Positions 26,656 through 35,777 of a stretch of DNA of 64,000 nt are shown here, one piece after another. A program made the translations under genes and the position numbers. Numbering within the stretch: the stretch's first letter is position 1; each line of letters opens with the position of its first letter. The notes beneath the pieces were generated by a model. That model was not told the origin of the DNA, did no database searches, and was given only the letters and a program-made list of their open reading frames with translations. Source of the DNA: Paenibacillus sp. FSL H8-0048 (GTDB lineage: Bacteria; Bacillota; Bacilli; Paenibacillales; Paenibacillaceae); contig NZ_JBBODF010000001.1 of the NCBI RefSeq assembly GCF_038002825.1, positions 3,906,001 to 3,970,000 on the forward strand, in the 5' to 3' direction.

Positions 26656-27474
26656 ATGTCCCGTAATTTTGAATTACCCGCAGGAGAGGATGCGGTGCTT
26701 CGCTGTTCCCATTTTCCCGCCCAGGGAGAGGCCCGCAGTGTGATAGTTATCGCTCACGGCTACAAAGGCTTCAAGGATTGGGGGATGTTCCCGTATACGG
26801 CACAGGCGCTCAGCGGCGAGCATGAAGTGATCACCTTCAACTTCTCCCATGCCGGCATCGGCGAGGATCTGCAGAATTTCACCGAGCTGGACAAATTCGC
26901 CCGCAACACCTACCAGCGCGAGATCAAGGATATGGAGATTCTGCTCTCTTATCTGAGCCAGCACCACAGGTTCGGCAGCCTCCCGCTCTTCCTGCTAGGG
27001 CATAGCCGCGGCGGGGGCGACTCGCTCCTCTACGCACTGGATCATCCGGGAGAAATCACCGGGGTCATCTCCTGGAACGGGATCACTAACCTGGATCTGT
27101 TCACAGAGCAGCAGAAGAGGGAGATGCGGGAAAAGGGCCGGACCCATGTGCTCAACGGACGGACCGGACAGCAAATGCCGCTGGATGCCATCATTATAGA
27201 GGACCTGGAGCAGCAGGCGGAGCGTTACCAGATTCTGGAGCGGATGAAGCAGGCCCGCTTCCCCGTTGTCCTGATTCAAGGCAGTGAGGACGGCGGGCAT
27301 CTGCGGCGCGGCTCCGAGCAGTTGATCCGGCTGCGGCCGGATATTGAATGGTTGCAGATTCCCGGCGGCAATCATACCTTTGGCACCATTCATCCTTTTG
27401 CCGGAACGACCCCCCAGTTAGAACAGGCGATATCCGCTACCAGAGAGTTCATCGACCGGGTGCTGGCAGAATAA
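26656..27474 (+). CDS. Alpha/beta hydrolase
   Basis: This is a 272-residue cytoplasmic alpha/beta-hydrolase. The oxyanion region is VIVIAHGYKGFKDWG, the nucleophile is Ser117 in LLGHSRGGGD, the acid is probably the Asp in IQGSEDGGH and the base is the His in GGNHTFG. It resembles dienelactone-hydrolase/BAAT-like proteins of unknown substrate. AGGAAAGG precedes the ATG. It is monocistronic, divergent from acpS and convergent with nadE. Confidence 0.88.
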   Translation: MSRNFELPAGEDAVLRCSHFPAQGEARSVIVIAHGYKGFKDWGMFPYTAQALSGEHEVITFNFSHAGIGEDLQNFTELDKFARNTYQREIKDMEILLSYLSQHHRFGSLPLFLLGHSRGGGDSLLYALDHPGEITGVISWNGITNLDLFTEQQKREMREKGRTHVLNGRTGQQMPLDAIIIEDLEQQAERYQILERMKQARFPVVLIQGSEDGGHLRRGSEQLIRLRPDIEWLQIPGGNHTFGTIHPFAGTTPQLEQAISATREFIDRVLAE

Positions 27475-27504
27475 CAGCATAGTTTATAGTTAGTCCCACA
27501 TACA

Positions 27505-27560
27505 TGGCTGCCTTGAGAATGTGTTCGGTTTTCCGCATATATCCGGCCCATGCTCCTTCG
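27505..27560 (+). repeat. Single unit related to the 1.5-kb tandem array
   Basis: GTTCGGTTTTCCGCATATAT followed by CCGGCCCATGCTCCTTCGCAC aligns with one unit of the array at 1523-1830 (TGTTTTCCACATACATTCGG, then CCGCGCATTCCTCAACATGCAC). It lies in the convergent gap between the hydrolase gene and nadE. Confidence 0.45.
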
Positions 27561-27611
27561 CACCAGCCCACTGCCTTGGAGGAGCCCAGACCATTCAGAT
27601 TCTTGCTTTCA

Positions 27612-27710
27612 CAGGTGAAAACGGCTTTGCCGTCCTTGTAAAGAACGGTACCGTTTCAGCGAGAAATAGAAGGATAATGTATCGTGTGCAGCATATAAAT
27701 TCTTATATTT
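27612..27710 (+). repeat. Dispersed palindromic element, copy B
   Basis: This is the second well-kept copy of the ~100-bp element. GAAAACGGCTTTGCCGTCC, a TTGTAAAGAACGG arm and TACCGTTTC come first, followed by AGCGAGAAATAGAAGGATAA and a tail ending TATAAATTCTTATATTTG. It lies between the convergent hydrolase gene and nadE. Confidence 0.85.
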
Positions 27711-27713
27711 GAA

Positions 27714-27760
27714 CAAAAACCGCCGGAGCGTCTGCATCAAACGCAGCGCTCCGGCGGCCC
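27714..27760 (-). terminator. nadE terminator
   Basis: CCGCCGGAGCG pairs with CGCTCCGGCGG. The minus-strand side ends in TTTTTG. It begins 14 bp past the nadE stop. Confidence 0.9.
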
Positions 27761-27773
27761 CGGCATAACCTGC

Positions 27774-28583
27774 TTAGATCCCCGGAATACGATCGCGCTT
27801 ATGCGCCGTTCTCCGGAAGAAGCGCTCCAGCTTCTCAGCCGCTTCAGGGCTGACGGTCTTCCCTTCCAGATAATCGCTGTTCTCCTCATAGGTGATTCCA
27901 AGCTCTGTCTCATCCGTCTGGCCCGGCCAGAGTCCGGCCGTCGGCGCTTTGGTTACGATATCCGCCGGCACGCCAAGCGCCGCAGCCAGCTGCCGCACCT
28001 GCCGTTTGTTCAGGGATGACAGCGGTGTTATATCGACGGCGCCATCGCCCCACTTCGTATAGAATCCTGTAATGGCTTCAGAAGCATGATCGGTACCCAC
28101 CACCAGCAGATTGTTCTCAAAAGCAAGCGCATACTGCATCACCATCCGCGTTCTCGCTTTTACATTCCCTTTGCCCTGATGGGTGATATGCTTGTGCTGT
28201 CCCAGGGCCTTCAGGCTATGCTCGACCTCCAGGGCGATCTCGTTCACCGCTTCTTCAATATTGGTCTCCACCGTATGGGTCAGCTCAAAAGCCCGGGCCA
28301 CCGCATAGCTGTGCTCAATATCCTCCTGCTCCCCGTAAGGCTGGAACACCCCGAGTGTCATATACTCCTTGCCTTCCTCCGCCGTCAGCTCGTCCGTAGC
28401 CAGCTTGCACAGACCCGCAGCCACCGCACTGTCCACCCCACCGCTAATTGCAATCAGCAGACCTCTGGCCCCTGCCTGAAGCGCATACGCTTTCAGGAAA
28501 TCCACACGCTTACGTATCTCCGCATCCGTATCAATTACCGGCTTCACTCCAAGCGTAGCAATAATCTCTTCCTGCAGACTCAC
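27774..28583 (-). CDS. nadE: NH3-dependent NAD+ synthetase
   Basis: NadE amidates nicotinate adenine dinucleotide to NAD+ using ammonia and ATP. The 269-residue protein has the P-loop ISGGVDSAVAAGLCKLA (about residues 47-63), GTDHASEAITGFYTKWGDGA and the C-terminal RRTAHKRD motif. No glutaminase domain is present. The GTG at 28583 is chosen from the GGGGTGG site and from the Bacillus NadE length of about 272; the longer upstream frame has no homology. Its leader overlaps the terminator of the bacilliredoxin gene upstream. Confidence 0.95.
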   Translation of the reverse strand: MSLQEEIIATLGVKPVIDTDAEIRKRVDFLKAYALQAGARGLLIAISGGVDSAVAAGLCKLATDELTAEEGKEYMTLGVFQPYGEQEDIEHSYAVARAFELTHTVETNIEEAVNEIALEVEHSLKALGQHKHITHQGKGNVKARTRMVMQYALAFENNLLVVGTDHASEAITGFYTKWGDGAVDITPLSSLNKRQVRQLAAALGVPADIVTKAPTAGLWPGQTDETELGITYEENSDYLEGKTVSPEAAEKLERFFRRTAHKRDRIPGI

Positions 28584-28630
28584 AGGACCACCCCGTTTCT
28601 TAGAATTGTATTCCCTGCCCTTAATATTAG

Positions 28631-28684
28631 AAAAAAAATCCCGCATGAGCCAAGCCTCCGGCTGACGGCTGGCTGATGCGGGAT
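28631..28684 (-). terminator. Terminator of the bacilliredoxin gene
   Basis: On the minus strand ATCCCGCATCAGCCA pairs with TGGCTCATGCGGGAT, followed by a T7 run. Confidence 0.9.
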
Positions 28685-28727
28685 CATTACTTATTGATGC
28701 TGCTGCCCTCAGGCTGCAGGACATTCT

Positions 28728-29162
28728 TTACTTGCACACGCGGTCAAAAACTTCCTTCAGCTCCGCAGCAATCTCGGCGGCCGAACGGTCTTCCACACCG
28801 TGACGTTCGATGAAGTGAACCAGTTCGCCGTCTTTCATCAGGGCGATGGACGGGGACGATGGCGGATACGGAGCGAAATATTCACGCGCCTTGGCGGTAG
28901 CTTCCTTCTCCTGACCGGCAAATACGGTGAACAGGTGATCCGGCAGAATCTCGTTCTGCAGCGCCTGCGCTACCCCTGGACGGCACTGTCCGGCGGCACA
29001 GCCGCATACGGAGTTAACAACAACCAGCGAAGTTCCCTTGGCTGCCGGAAGGGCTGCTTCCACATCCTCCGGGGTCAATAGCTCCTGAAATCCGATGCTT
29101 GTCAGATCGTCGCGCATAGGTTGAATAGAATCTCTCATATATTGATTAAAAGACATGGACAT
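28728..29162 (-). CDS. brxA: Bacilliredoxin (BrxA/BrxB, YphP/YqiW family)
   Basis: This thioredoxin-fold protein removes bacillithiol from S-bacillithiolated proteins. The 144-residue sequence carries the CGC active site (Cys53-Gly-Cys55 in NSVCGCAAGQCRPG) and the HxVVEDR-like end IERHGVEDRSAAEIAAEL. AAGGAGAG precedes the first of two nearby ATGs. It is monocistronic with a strong terminator. It implies that the host makes bacillithiol, as expected for Bacillales. BrxA and BrxB cannot be separated with certainty. Confidence 0.92.
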   Translation of the reverse strand: MSMSFNQYMRDSIQPMRDDLTSIGFQELLTPEDVEAALPAAKGTSLVVVNSVCGCAAGQCRPGVAQALQNEILPDHLFTVFAGQEKEATAKAREYFAPYPPSSPSIALMKDGELVHFIERHGVEDRSAAEIAAELKEVFDRVCK

Positions 29163-29344
29163 TTCTCTGCACTCTCCTTCATCACTTGAATTGAGATACG
29201 GCCCTGAACCCGGATAACGTTACCGCGTTCCAGCACTACTTGCTAACTTTATTATACATACATACTCTGCGAAAGCAAGAGAAGCGGCCTTGCTCCAGCC
29301 TGCCGCTGAACAGCCCCGAAACGGTGCCCGTCACCCCGGAATCG

Positions 29345-31066
29345 CTACATATATACAGGGCTCTGGACCGCTCCCTCTCTGGACTCCACCGGGAAAGTAA
29401 CGATGACCGAGGTCCCGCACCCTACCTCCGATTCTACCCGGATCGTCCCGTTATGCCGCTCTGCAATGCTAAGGCAGAGCGACAGCCCAAGACCTGTCCC
29501 CTGGCTCTTGGTGGTGAAGAACGGGGTGAACAATTGTTCTAGCTGGCTCGCGGGCATGCCGCCTCCTGTATCCGTTATAATCAGCAGCACGGTATCCTCA
29601 TGCTCACAGGCAGCCAGCGTCAGTACGCCCTTGGCCTCCATCGCCTCCATGGCGTTGCGGGCCAGATTCAGAATCAGTTGCTTAATCTCCCGGACATTGA
29701 GCTGCAGCAGCGGCATCGTCGGACTGATCTTCAGTTCAACACTTTGGCCGCGGAGATTGGCATCTGCCCAGATCAGCGGCGCAAGCTCCTCCAGAATAGG
29801 CTGGAGCCCGGCCGGCTCCTTGTACGATACACGGGTCTGTGCCAGCGACAGAAAGTCATTGATGATGCTGTTGGCCCGGTCCAGCTCCTCCATGACAATA
29901 TGATAATAGGAGTGGAGATCCTCCGGGCTCTTTTCCCGCATCAGCTGCAGAAAGCCGCGTACTACCGCCATCGGGTTACGGATCTCATGCGTAATTCCCG
30001 CAGCCATCTGCCCCACCAGCGACAGACGCTCGACATTATCAAGCTCACTGCGGATTTTCTCCTCTTCCGTCAAATCCTGAATAATCATGACGATTCCGCC
30101 CGGCTGCCCCGATTCATGCTGGAGCGGCGCAGTAAAAATATGATAGGTCATCGAATCAACCCTGATCTTGGTATTGGAACGCTGCCTGCTGCGCAGAACC
30201 TCATGTAACCGGGTGAGGGCGGCCTCATCCATGCTTTTGCCGAAGAGCTCACTGGCCGGACTGGACAAAATAATCTCTCTGGTCAACAGGGGGCAATGAC
30301 GCTGCATCAGGCTCAGCATGTATTCATTCAGCTCTGTCACATACCCGTTGTCATCGAATTCCATAATATTCAGCGGAACTACATTCGTGATCTGCTGCAG
30401 CTTCTCCGACTCCCACTGGAATTTCTCCGAGATCCCCTGCATTTGTATCCTGACTTGCAGCTTGTCCCACGACTTATCGATATAGATGATAAACAAGGCG
30501 CCCAGAATTAAAGCCGTCAAGGCATATAGCCCGGCCAAGGCGGCTTCAGCAGGATGGATATCCAGGACACTTCGGCCCTGCATATTCGGTACAATGACAA
30601 TGAACAGCATGCTCGGAAAAAGCGCGCCCCACAGAATGCCGATTTTGCCGGGAATCGCGGATTTCTTGAACAGTCCGGACATACCGAAGAGCAGCGGATA
30701 CATCAGCACCCCTGTATTCAAGAAAAGATGCTCTATCCCTGACGGCATCGAGAATAATGCAGTACAGAAGAAGAAATACAGTGCCAGGTACACGCTGGAG
30801 GGCAGGTTAGCATATAAGATCCCAAGATAGGCCGGGAGAATCGCCAGATTCAAATAGACCACTCCAAACATCGTAGCCGATAGCGCCATGCACAGCGTAA
30901 TGCCCAGCGCGCAGCAGATTATCAGAAAGGTATGGTCATCGGGGAACCTGATGTTCCGGCGCAGGGGATCGCCCCGGTCCAGCCTCCACTGAAAAAGAAA
31001 CAGGAACATGCAGGCAGCCGATATTTGCAATAAAATATCCTTTACCGCATAAATAATTGCAATCAC
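29345..31066 (-). CDS. Membrane sensor histidine kinase, KinB-like
   Basis: This 573-residue sensor kinase has six membrane helices (about 8-195), as in the LytS/KinB-type sensor. A PAS-like domain follows (220-340), then HisKA with the phospho-acceptor His360 in GITHEIRNPMAVVRGFLQLM and an HATPase_c domain (LILNLARNAMEAM, DTGGGMP, GTGLGLSLC). The GFLQLM phosphotransfer helix and layout match sporulation kinase KinB feeding Spo0F. No partner regulator gene is adjacent, which fits an orphan sporulation kinase. The GTG start has its GAGGAG immediately next to it, so the true start is uncertain. Confidence 0.85.
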   Translation of the reverse strand: MIAIIYAVKDILLQISAACMFLFLFQWRLDRGDPLRRNIRFPDDHTFLIICCALGITLCMALSATMFGVVYLNLAILPAYLGILYANLPSSVYLALYFFFCTALFSMPSGIEHLFLNTGVLMYPLLFGMSGLFKKSAIPGKIGILWGALFPSMLFIVIVPNMQGRSVLDIHPAEAALAGLYALTALILGALFIIYIDKSWDKLQVRIQMQGISEKFQWESEKLQQITNVVPLNIMEFDDNGYVTELNEYMLSLMQRHCPLLTREIILSSPASELFGKSMDEAALTRLHEVLRSRQRSNTKIRVDSMTYHIFTAPLQHESGQPGGIVMIIQDLTEEEKIRSELDNVERLSLVGQMAAGITHEIRNPMAVVRGFLQLMREKSPEDLHSYYHIVMEELDRANSIINDFLSLAQTRVSYKEPAGLQPILEELAPLIWADANLRGQSVELKISPTMPLLQLNVREIKQLILNLARNAMEAMEAKGVLTLAACEHEDTVLLIITDTGGGMPASQLEQLFTPFFTTKSQGTGLGLSLCLSIAERHNGTIRVESEVGCGTSVIVTFPVESREGAVQSPVYM

Positions 31067-31227
31067 TCCTCAAATTGGTTAAAATTCCTTTTCCACTTAG
31101 ATTAAAGCATACCCGCGCATTCCTGACAACGATAATCAGGTTTCGGTCGCTTGGACCTGGCTACACTCCGCCTGGAATGGTATGATGCCGTTAATAGAGT
31201 ACCGCAATAAGCAAAAGGAGCAAATGA

Positions 31228-32487
31228 ATGAATAGCTATGATGTAATCGTCATTGGAGGCGGCCCGTCCGGGCTGATGGCCAGCGTAGCCGCAGCCGGAC
31301 ACGGGGCGTCCGTACTTCTGATCGACAAAGGGGCGAAGCTGGGCCGCAAGCTGGGGATTTCGGGAGGCGGGCGCTGCAATGTTACCAATATAAAGGAGAC
31401 CTCGGAGCTGATCGCCCATATTCCGGGCAACGGCCGCTTTTTATACAGCTCGTTTGACCATTTCAACAACCGGGATATTATAGATTTCTTCGAGGGGCTG
31501 GGCATCGCCTTGAAAGAGGAGGATAACGGGCGGATGTTCCCCGTATCGGACAAGGCTGCAAGCGTAGTATCCGCTCTGATCGGCAAAGTACGGAGCCTTG
31601 GCGTGCAGATCATGACGGACAGTCCGGTCCGGGAGGTTCTCTACGGGGAAGGAGCCGTCCGGGGCATCCGCCTGGAGTCAGGCAAAGCCTTCAGTGCGAA
31701 GGCTGTCATCATCGCCACCGGAGGCAAGTCAGTGCCGCAGACGGGCTCTACCGGCGACGGATACCCTTGGGCTGCCGCTGCCGGACATACGATCACGGAG
31801 CTGTTCCCGACTGAAGTCCCTATTCTCTCCCGGGAGCCGTGGATCAAATCCGGGGAGCTGCAGGGCTTGTCCCTCCGCGATGTCACGCTTACCGTCTGGA
31901 ATCTGAGGGGCAAGAGGGTGATCTCCCACCGGGGAGATATGATCTTCACCCACTTCGGCTTGTCCGGCCCGATTGCGCTGCGCTGCAGCCAGTTCCTGCG
32001 CCAGGTTCAGCAGAAGTCGGGAACCGATACCGTGGAGATGTCCATCGACCTGTTCCCGGACCTGTCCCTCCAGGAGGCGGAATCTATGCTCCAGAATAAG
32101 CTCGATCTGGAGCCTAAGAAGGCTATCCGCAACTCGCTGAAGGGACTCCTGCCCGAGCGCCTGATCCCGCTGCTGCTGGCGAAGGGTGGGCTTGACGGGG
32201 AGATTACAGGCCATCATCTGCCCAAAACTGGCCTGGGGGCGCTGGCTTCCCTGGTGAAGCGGATGCCCGTTCAGGTTCATGGGACTCGTTCCCTGGCGGA
32301 AGCCTTTGTGACCGGCGGGGGAGTTGCGCTCAAGGAAATCGACCCCAAGACTATGCAGTCCAAGCTGACCGCAGGCCTCTATTTCTGCGGTGAGATTCTT
32401 GATATTCACGGGTATACCGGCGGCTATAATATTACCGCTGCCTTCTCCACCGGCTATACGGCCGGCAAGCATGCGGCGGAGCAATAA
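31228..32487 (+). CDS. NAD(P)/FAD-dependent oxidoreductase, HI0933 family
   Basis: This 419-residue flavoprotein of the YtfP/BaiN-like HI0933 family carries an N-terminal FAD motif IVIGGGPSGLMASVAAA (about residues 6-22), GRKLGISGGGRCNVTN (45-60), IIATGGKSVPQTGSTGDGY and the C-terminal FVTGGGVALKEIDPKTMQS and GEILDIHGYTGGYN segments. It is cytosolic and its natural substrate is not established. AAAAGGAG precedes the ATG. It is monocistronic and ends at a bidirectional terminator. Confidence 0.92.
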   Translation: MNSYDVIVIGGGPSGLMASVAAAGHGASVLLIDKGAKLGRKLGISGGGRCNVTNIKETSELIAHIPGNGRFLYSSFDHFNNRDIIDFFEGLGIALKEEDNGRMFPVSDKAASVVSALIGKVRSLGVQIMTDSPVREVLYGEGAVRGIRLESGKAFSAKAVIIATGGKSVPQTGSTGDGYPWAAAAGHTITELFPTEVPILSREPWIKSGELQGLSLRDVTLTVWNLRGKRVISHRGDMIFTHFGLSGPIALRCSQFLRQVQQKSGTDTVEMSIDLFPDLSLQEAESMLQNKLDLEPKKAIRNSLKGLLPERLIPLLLAKGGLDGEITGHHLPKTGLGALASLVKRMPVQVHGTRSLAEAFVTGGGVALKEIDPKTMQSKLTAGLYFCGEILDIHGYTGGYNITAAFSTGYTAGKHAAEQ

Positions 32488-32576
32488 GGCTGATAAGCAG
32501 CGCAGATAGTCAGCTTCTGTCTGGCCTGTGATCCGAGAGCATCCCGGATGCTGCCAGTGACAGCCGGAACAGCCGG

Positions 32577-32624
32577 AACAGCAAAAAGCCTTCCCCGGCT
32601 TACGGAGGAAGGCTCTTTGCTGTT
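32577..32624. terminator. Bidirectional terminator
   Basis: CAGCAAAAAGCCTTCC pairs with GGAAGGCTCTTTGCTG between the convergent flavoprotein and ABC permease genes. A/T tracts lie at both feet. Confidence 0.8.
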
Positions 32625-33873
32625 ATCTTGCAAACTTTATGACACTGAATATACGGCCGATCCAGATTCCGCCGGCAGCCCCGACAGGGATAAAGATCAG
32701 CAGGCCCCACCAGCCGTAGGCCGGAATGCAGACCATAGCGGAGCACAGGACGGCGAAGGGCGTCAGCAGAATGGGCATCGCCTTGGAACCGGCGTCCGCT
32801 TTCTGCGCCTTGGTGAACGGCAGAATGCCGATATAATCATCCCCGGAGAACAGATTCCAGAAGGAGGTCAGCCAGTAGGCCATCAGGCATGTCAAGGTGG
32901 CGTACAGCAGCCATTTCAGTACTACAGGCACAATAAGAATGGCTACCAGCGACACCCCGGTGAATTGCAAATACAGCTTGAGATGGGCCGGATTGCGCAG
33001 CATCGCCTTTATCCCTGCGGCGGCAAAGCGGCTCTCGGGCAACTTCGAAGCCAGCAGCGGCTGTGACTTGCGGAAGATCCAGGGCTTGTAGCGTGTCGGG
33101 CGCGGCTTATCCAGCACACGGCGCAGCAGAATCGCTGCAATGCTCATCCGCTGCTTGTAGTCTTCGCGCACATCATTCATGAACGTGCCGCGCAGGCGCA
33201 GGCGGGCTCTGAAGGCCAGGACGGTCACTGCCGCGTAGGCGGCAGCCGCAAGGAACAGAAGGGCCGGGCTGTCCTTCCAGAAGAGCGCGAGACGCAGGTA
33301 GATCCCACAGGGTACGGCCACCGCAAGGATCAGCCACAGCCGGCGGCGGAAGCCCTGCCGCTGCACCTTGACGATATGGCCCAGCAGCTTAACGGCCCAG
33401 CTGCAGGCCATCGTTAGCGCCAGCAGGCCATAGGCGCTTGCCGCGCTCAGCTCATAGCCGCGGATCAGAAACGGCAGCAGAATGACGTACACCGCCGCCA
33501 TCTTCAGCGCAGTTACCGCTAGGCTATAGACCATGCCGCCCTTGAGGATCGTGCTGATCCAGTTCTGCCGCTGCCGCAGGAACAGCAGATCCCCTTCCTG
33601 GAGCAGCAGCACGATGCCTCCCGTAGCCAGCAGAATAGCCAGCAGCGAAGGCACGACCACAAAGGGTACATGGCTGAACCAGCCCGGAAGATTGCCGTTC
33701 CAGTAGCCATAATAGAAGCGGCCGCCGAGTAAGCCCCCCGGGATGAGGATATACAGCAGTACTGTCCAGTCTACAGCCGTACGGATAATAGCAGTCTGCT
33801 CCCGGAAATGGGAGAACAGTCTTCGTCTTAAAAGATTTCTTGCAGCCGGGAACGCAAATGAATTCCGGCTCAT
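32623..33873 (-). CDS. ABC-2-type exporter permease, EcsB/YthQ-like
   Basis: This is a membrane subunit of an ABC exporter, 416 residues with about ten helices arranged in an N-terminal group (45-260) and a C-terminal group (310-410) around a basic cytoplasmic loop (RPTRYKPWIFRKSQPLL). It resembles EcsB/YthQ permeases. The ATG at 33873 overlaps the stop of the ATPase gene (ATGA), showing coupling; six further upstream codons are less likely. The exported substrate is unknown. Confidence 0.85.
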   Translation of the reverse strand: MSRNSFAFPAARNLLRRRLFSHFREQTAIIRTAVDWTVLLYILIPGGLLGGRFYYGYWNGNLPGWFSHVPFVVVPSLLAILLATGGIVLLLQEGDLLFLRQRQNWISTILKGGMVYSLAVTALKMAAVYVILLPFLIRGYELSAASAYGLLALTMACSWAVKLLGHIVKVQRQGFRRRLWLILAVAVPCGIYLRLALFWKDSPALLFLAAAAYAAVTVLAFRARLRLRGTFMNDVREDYKQRMSIAAILLRRVLDKPRPTRYKPWIFRKSQPLLASKLPESRFAAAGIKAMLRNPAHLKLYLQFTGVSLVAILIVPVVLKWLLYATLTCLMAYWLTSFWNLFSGDDYIGILPFTKAQKADAGSKAMPILLTPFAVLCSAMVCIPAYGWWGLLIFIPVGAAGGIWIGRIFSVIKFAR

Positions 33874-34667
33874 GTTAATTCGTCGAAGCAATCAAACAGC
33901 GATCCCTCCGGCAGCCCCGCTTCCCCGCGTATCGCCGCAAGTGTCCCCTCGGCGGCAATTTTGCCTCCGGAGATCAGAATGAAGCTGTCGCAGATTTTCT
34001 CCGCTGTATCCAGAACATGTGTGGACATCAGCACCCCGGCACCGCGTTCCCGTTCCGCCTCCAGCAGGCGCAGGAAATCCTTGGTCGCCCTGGGATCAAG
34101 CCCGATGAACGGCTCATCCACTATATAGACATCCGGCTGTACCAGGAAGCCAAGCATGAGCATCATCTTCTGCTTCATCCCCTTGGAGAAGCCCGCCGGC
34201 AGATCATCCCGCACATGGGTCATGCTGAACTGTACCAGCAGCTGTTCGGCCGTGGACTCGAAGGCTTCATAGCTTAAGCCATAGGCAGCGGCAGCCAGAT
34301 CAAGATGCTCCCACAGCGTAAGGTCCTCGTAGAATACCGGCTGCTCCGGTACGTAGGCGTAGGACTGATTCTCGCCGCCAAGCTTCACCCGGGCCTTGGC
34401 ATGCTTCAGCAGACCAAGCAGCGTCTTGATTGTAGTGCTTTTGCCGGCCCCGTTCGGTCCGATCAGTCCCAGCAGCTCGCCCTTCCGCACCTGGAAGGAG
34501 ATTCCTGAGATACGGATGTCGCCTGCCTCATAGCCCGCTTCCTCAATCACCACATCAAGCACGGTATCCTCTTCATCGTAGTCATCATCGTCGTCGTAAT
34601 AGTTGTTGAGCCGGTCCTCCGGCTGCTTCGGAGCCTTCTGTTCCTCTGAGCCTTCTGTCTCTTCCAT
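33870..34667 (-). CDS. ABC transporter ATP-binding protein, EcsA-like
   Basis: This is the ATPase partner of the adjacent permease. Walker A is GPNGAGKSTT, the signature is FSKGMKQKMM, Walker B is VYIVDEPFIGLD and the H-loop is MSTHVLD. A very acidic N-terminal tail (YYDDDDDYDEEDTV) precedes the ABC domain, which is unusual. Several in-frame ATGs exist; 34667 is chosen for a GGAG six bases upstream, giving 265 residues. Earlier starts add up to 24 residues with no homology. Confidence 0.88.
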   Translation of the reverse strand: MEETEGSEEQKAPKQPEDRLNNYYDDDDDYDEEDTVLDVVIEEAGYEAGDIRISGISFQVRKGELLGLIGPNGAGKSTTIKTLLGLLKHAKARVKLGGENQSYAYVPEQPVFYEDLTLWEHLDLAAAAYGLSYEAFESTAEQLLVQFSMTHVRDDLPAGFSKGMKQKMMLMLGFLVQPDVYIVDEPFIGLDPRATKDFLRLLEAERERGAGVLMSTHVLDTAEKICDSFILISGGKIAAEGTLAAIRGEAGLPEGSLFDCFDELT

Positions 34668-35002
34668 CTCTATCTCCATCCCCTGTATCATCATTAAATA
34701 TAATGCGATCATAGCACCATAGACGAGCCTTTGCTGCAATAATTTTCACCCTTCACCTGTCCCCCGGTCTGTAGCTTTCATTATACGGATAACCAGTGAC
34801 TGACTTCAAATTTCGTGCAGGTATACATTTTTTATGCACCTTCAAAAGATTGTTCAATTTTTTATTATTAAAAGTGTGCTTATTGTGACAAATGACATGT
34901 TCTTCAATCTTTGTTTGACGTATTGTAAAACTAGATATCAGGAAGCAAGTATTCCAAACCGTGCGGATAACCCCGTACGATTAACAATAGAGGTGGAGAA
35001 GC
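34668..35002. other. Divergent intergenic region, ABC exporter / MarR gene
   Basis: This 335-bp AT-rich gap should hold promoters for both directions. TTGACG at about 34916 and a TATAATGCG block near 34700 are possible parts, but neither gives a well-spaced promoter. No RNA gene or riboswitch was recognised. Confidence 0.4.
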
Positions 35003-35470
35003 ATGATACAATCCTATGAACGCGATACTCAGTTGACCCTGCATTTGTACAGAGTTTTTGCCAAGTCCTTCAAGAGCATTAATGAGCATGCTGTAACCGG
35101 CAGCAAGATCGAAGGCTTCAACCCGACCGCCTTCGCAGTCATGGAGGTTCTCTATTACAAAGGATCGCAGCCGATCCAGCAGATCGGTGCCAAGCTGCTG
35201 CTTCAGAGCGGCAACGTTACTTATGTGATCGACAAGCTGGAAGAACGCGGCTACCTGCAGCGCAAGCCTTGCCCAAGTGACCGCCGCGTTATTTTTGCCG
35301 AGCTGACTACAGAGGGCGAACGCCTGATGAACGAGATGTATCCGAAGTACTCGGAGCGCCTGCATCTGGCCTTCAGCGGACTCAGCGACGAAGAGAAGGA
35401 ACAGATGATTGTGCTGCTGAAGAAGATGGGCCTGCAGGCCGAGAAGCTCTCCCCGCTCCCGCGCAAATAA
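35003..35470 (+). CDS. MarR-family transcriptional regulator
   Basis: This is a 155-residue winged-helix regulator with the MarR core (IEGFNPTAFAVMEVLYYKG, IQQIGAKLLLQSGNVTYVIDKLEERGYLQRK, DRRVIFAELTTEGERL). It resembles MhqR/OhrR-like thiol or quinone sensors. The only Cys is in the wing (RKPCPSDRR), not at the N-terminal sensing position of OhrR. AGAGGTGGAG precedes the ATG. It is convergent with an MFS drug-efflux gene that could be its target, though no operator was identified. Confidence 0.92.
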   Translation: MIQSYERDTQLTLHLYRVFAKSFKSINEHAVTGSKIEGFNPTAFAVMEVLYYKGSQPIQQIGAKLLLQSGNVTYVIDKLEERGYLQRKPCPSDRRVIFAELTTEGERLMNEMYPKYSERLHLAFSGLSDEEKEQMIVLLKKMGLQAEKLSPLPRK

Positions 35471-35529
35471 GGGTAGTTGAGGAATCGGGGATTGTGAATA
35501 TATTCACTAATCTGGCCGGTTATCAGAAT

Positions 35530-35581
35530 AAGGGTTGTTCCAAAGAGCATGAACTGGCTGCTTGGAACAACCCTTTGTTTT
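35530..35581 (+). terminator. Terminator of the MarR gene
   Basis: AAGGGTTGTTCCAA pairs with TTGGAACAACCCTT, followed by TGTTTTG. Confidence 0.9.
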
Positions 35582-35617
35582 GAGCAGGATTAACGTAAGC
35601 ACCCGGGTGGACGCTGC

Positions 35618-35690
35618 GTGAACGTACCGCATTCGGGCCGTGTACCTGCTTTAGTCCATATGCCGCGTACCCGCCCATTGTATTCGGTTG
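35618..35690. repeat. Fragment related to the 1.5-kb tandem array
   Basis: CGCATTCGGGCCGTGTACCT followed by GCTT, and TGTATTCGGTTGTATGCTTT further on, match parts of the 51-52 bp unit at 1523-1830 (CATTCGGTCCGTGTGCCTGC, TGTATGCTGTTTT). It lies between convergent genes. Confidence 0.4.
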
Positions 35691-35696
35691 TATGCT

Positions 35697-35759
35697 TTCA
35701 AAAAAACGCTCATTTGGTAAATGGAAGGTCCGCCATCCATGCCCAAAGGAGCGTTTTTT
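35697..35759. terminator. Composite hairpin, bidirectional terminator (hairpin family 2)
   Basis: AAAAAACGCTC pairs with GAGCGTTTTTT outside, TTTGG with CCAAA next, and ATGG with CCAT inside. It lies between the convergent MarR and MFS genes. The same nested layout with shared ATGGAAGGT and TCCAT blocks recurs at 60191. Confidence 0.8.
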
Positions 35760-35777
35760 CCGAATAAAATTTATAGC

